From: CAZIPZ01 sp964541075
Lineage (GTDB): Bacteria > Acidobacteriota > Terriglobia > 20CM-2-55-15
Direction of reading: 5' to 3'
DNA length: 5,971 bases
Assembly: GCA_964541075.1 (NCBI GenBank)
Contig: CAZIPZ010000219.1
Location: forward strand, 1-5,971
The notes under the pieces were generated by a model. That model was not told where the DNA came from, searched no databases, and saw nothing but the letters and a program-made list of their open reading frames with translations. Position 1 is the stretch's first letter, and each line of letters opens with the position of its first letter. Positions 5,679 to 5,971 of this stretch are shown one piece after another. Position numbers and translations under genes: made by a program.

Positions 5679-5971
5679 TCAGGCTGACGCCGGCCTGGCG
5701 TTTGCGAGCGCGCGGCGGCAATCCATAGGATCCGTATGGACGGTTATAGGGCGTTCGGAACACGCTTTGAGCGGAAACGATGCGCCGGTCGGTACGACAA
5801 CGACTCCGGCTTCGGTAACATGAAAGAATCGTCGATCCTTTTCGCCGTCATAACCGATCTCGGCATGTTCGGGAATGTAAACGTTATCTTCAACGATTGT
5901 ACGCCGGATCCTGGAGCCCTTGCCGACACGCACGCCCTGCATCAGGATGGAATCTCGAATCTCGGTCGAAC
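5679..5971 (-). CDS. glgC: Glucose-1-phosphate adenylyltransferase, C-terminal part
   Basis: The minus strand is open from the right edge to TGA 5681-5679, giving 97 residues of a protein whose N-terminal nucleotidyltransferase domain lies outside the window. The visible part is the C-terminal left-handed beta-helix of ADP-glucose pyrophosphorylase: S-T-E-I-R-D-S-I-L-M, then G-V-R-V-G-K-G-S-R-I-R-R-T-I, the turn V-Y-I-P-E-H-A-E-I-G-Y-D, and F-H-V-T-E-A-G-V-V-V-V-P. The enzyme makes ADP-glucose from ATP and glucose-1-phosphate for glycogen synthesis in the cytosol. About 30 residues follow the usual V-V-V-V-P end, with no recognisable motif (from about F-P-L-K-A-C to the stop). The ATG at 5942 is internal and not a start. 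Confidence 0.9.
   Translation of the reverse strand, partial: STEIRDSILMQGVRVGKGSRIRRTIVEDNVYIPEHAEIGYDGEKDRRFFHVTEAGVVVVPTGASFPLKACSERPITVHTDPMDCRRALANARPASA

Noticed and set aside
5388..5823. Plus-strand ORFs over the glgC region
   Set aside because: GlgC homology lies on the minus strand, and these frames have low-complexity Ser/Arg-rich translations.
1..5971. CRISPR arrays, tRNA or rRNA genes
   Set aside because: I saw no regularly spaced direct repeats and no cloverleaf or rRNA-like segments.

Overview
The window looks like a draft-quality piece of a bacterial chromosome with moderately high GC. It contains a run of ten Ns at 3699-3708, so it is a scaffolded assembly. GlgC, a hemerythrin-like protein, a SHOCT membrane protein and an IS3-type element fit a free-living environmental Gram-negative bacterium. 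Nothing in the sequence fixes the phylum.

Layout, left to right. Positions 1-1071 (minus) hold most of a major facilitator superfamily exporter whose C-terminus lies beyond the left edge. Positions 1072-1415 contain no convincing gene. An 87-residue protein of unknown function follows on the minus strand (1416-1679). From 1846 a plus-strand series begins: a small single-domain cupin, then, 9 bases after its stop, a hemerythrin-type HHE protein, then a short membrane protein with a C-terminal SHOCT domain. Next comes a gene with a good ribosome binding site at 3070 that is broken twice, by a one-base frameshift near 3163 and by an IS3-family insertion sequence. The element starts at 3301 and ends at about 4906, and the missing second half of the gene resumes after it and ends at 5330. 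Convergent to this, on the minus strand, are a small unknown ORF (5342-5659) and the C-terminal part of glgC (5679 to the right edge).

The main result is the interrupted gene. Its two halves can be read together as one protein of roughly 210 residues. It has an N-terminal half with a T-D-L-D motif and a C-terminal half opening with an I-G-E-V-K motif. This pattern resembles the PD-(D/E)XK nuclease fold, and the insertion sequence sits between the two candidate catalytic motifs. The nuclease assignment is inference.

The insertion sequence has 22-bp imperfect terminal inverted repeats (19 of 22 matching) and an orfA/orfB pair with orfB in the -1 frame. A run of eight A residues before a G in the overlap is a textbook slippage site. 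The apparent frame break in orfB falls exactly at the N run. Replacing the ten Ns by three bases restores both the frame and a 35-residue D-to-E spacing, so the transposase is probably intact and the break an assembly artefact. An 18-bp perfect inverted repeat lies inside the 5' part of orfA and encodes part of an unusual N-terminal extension.
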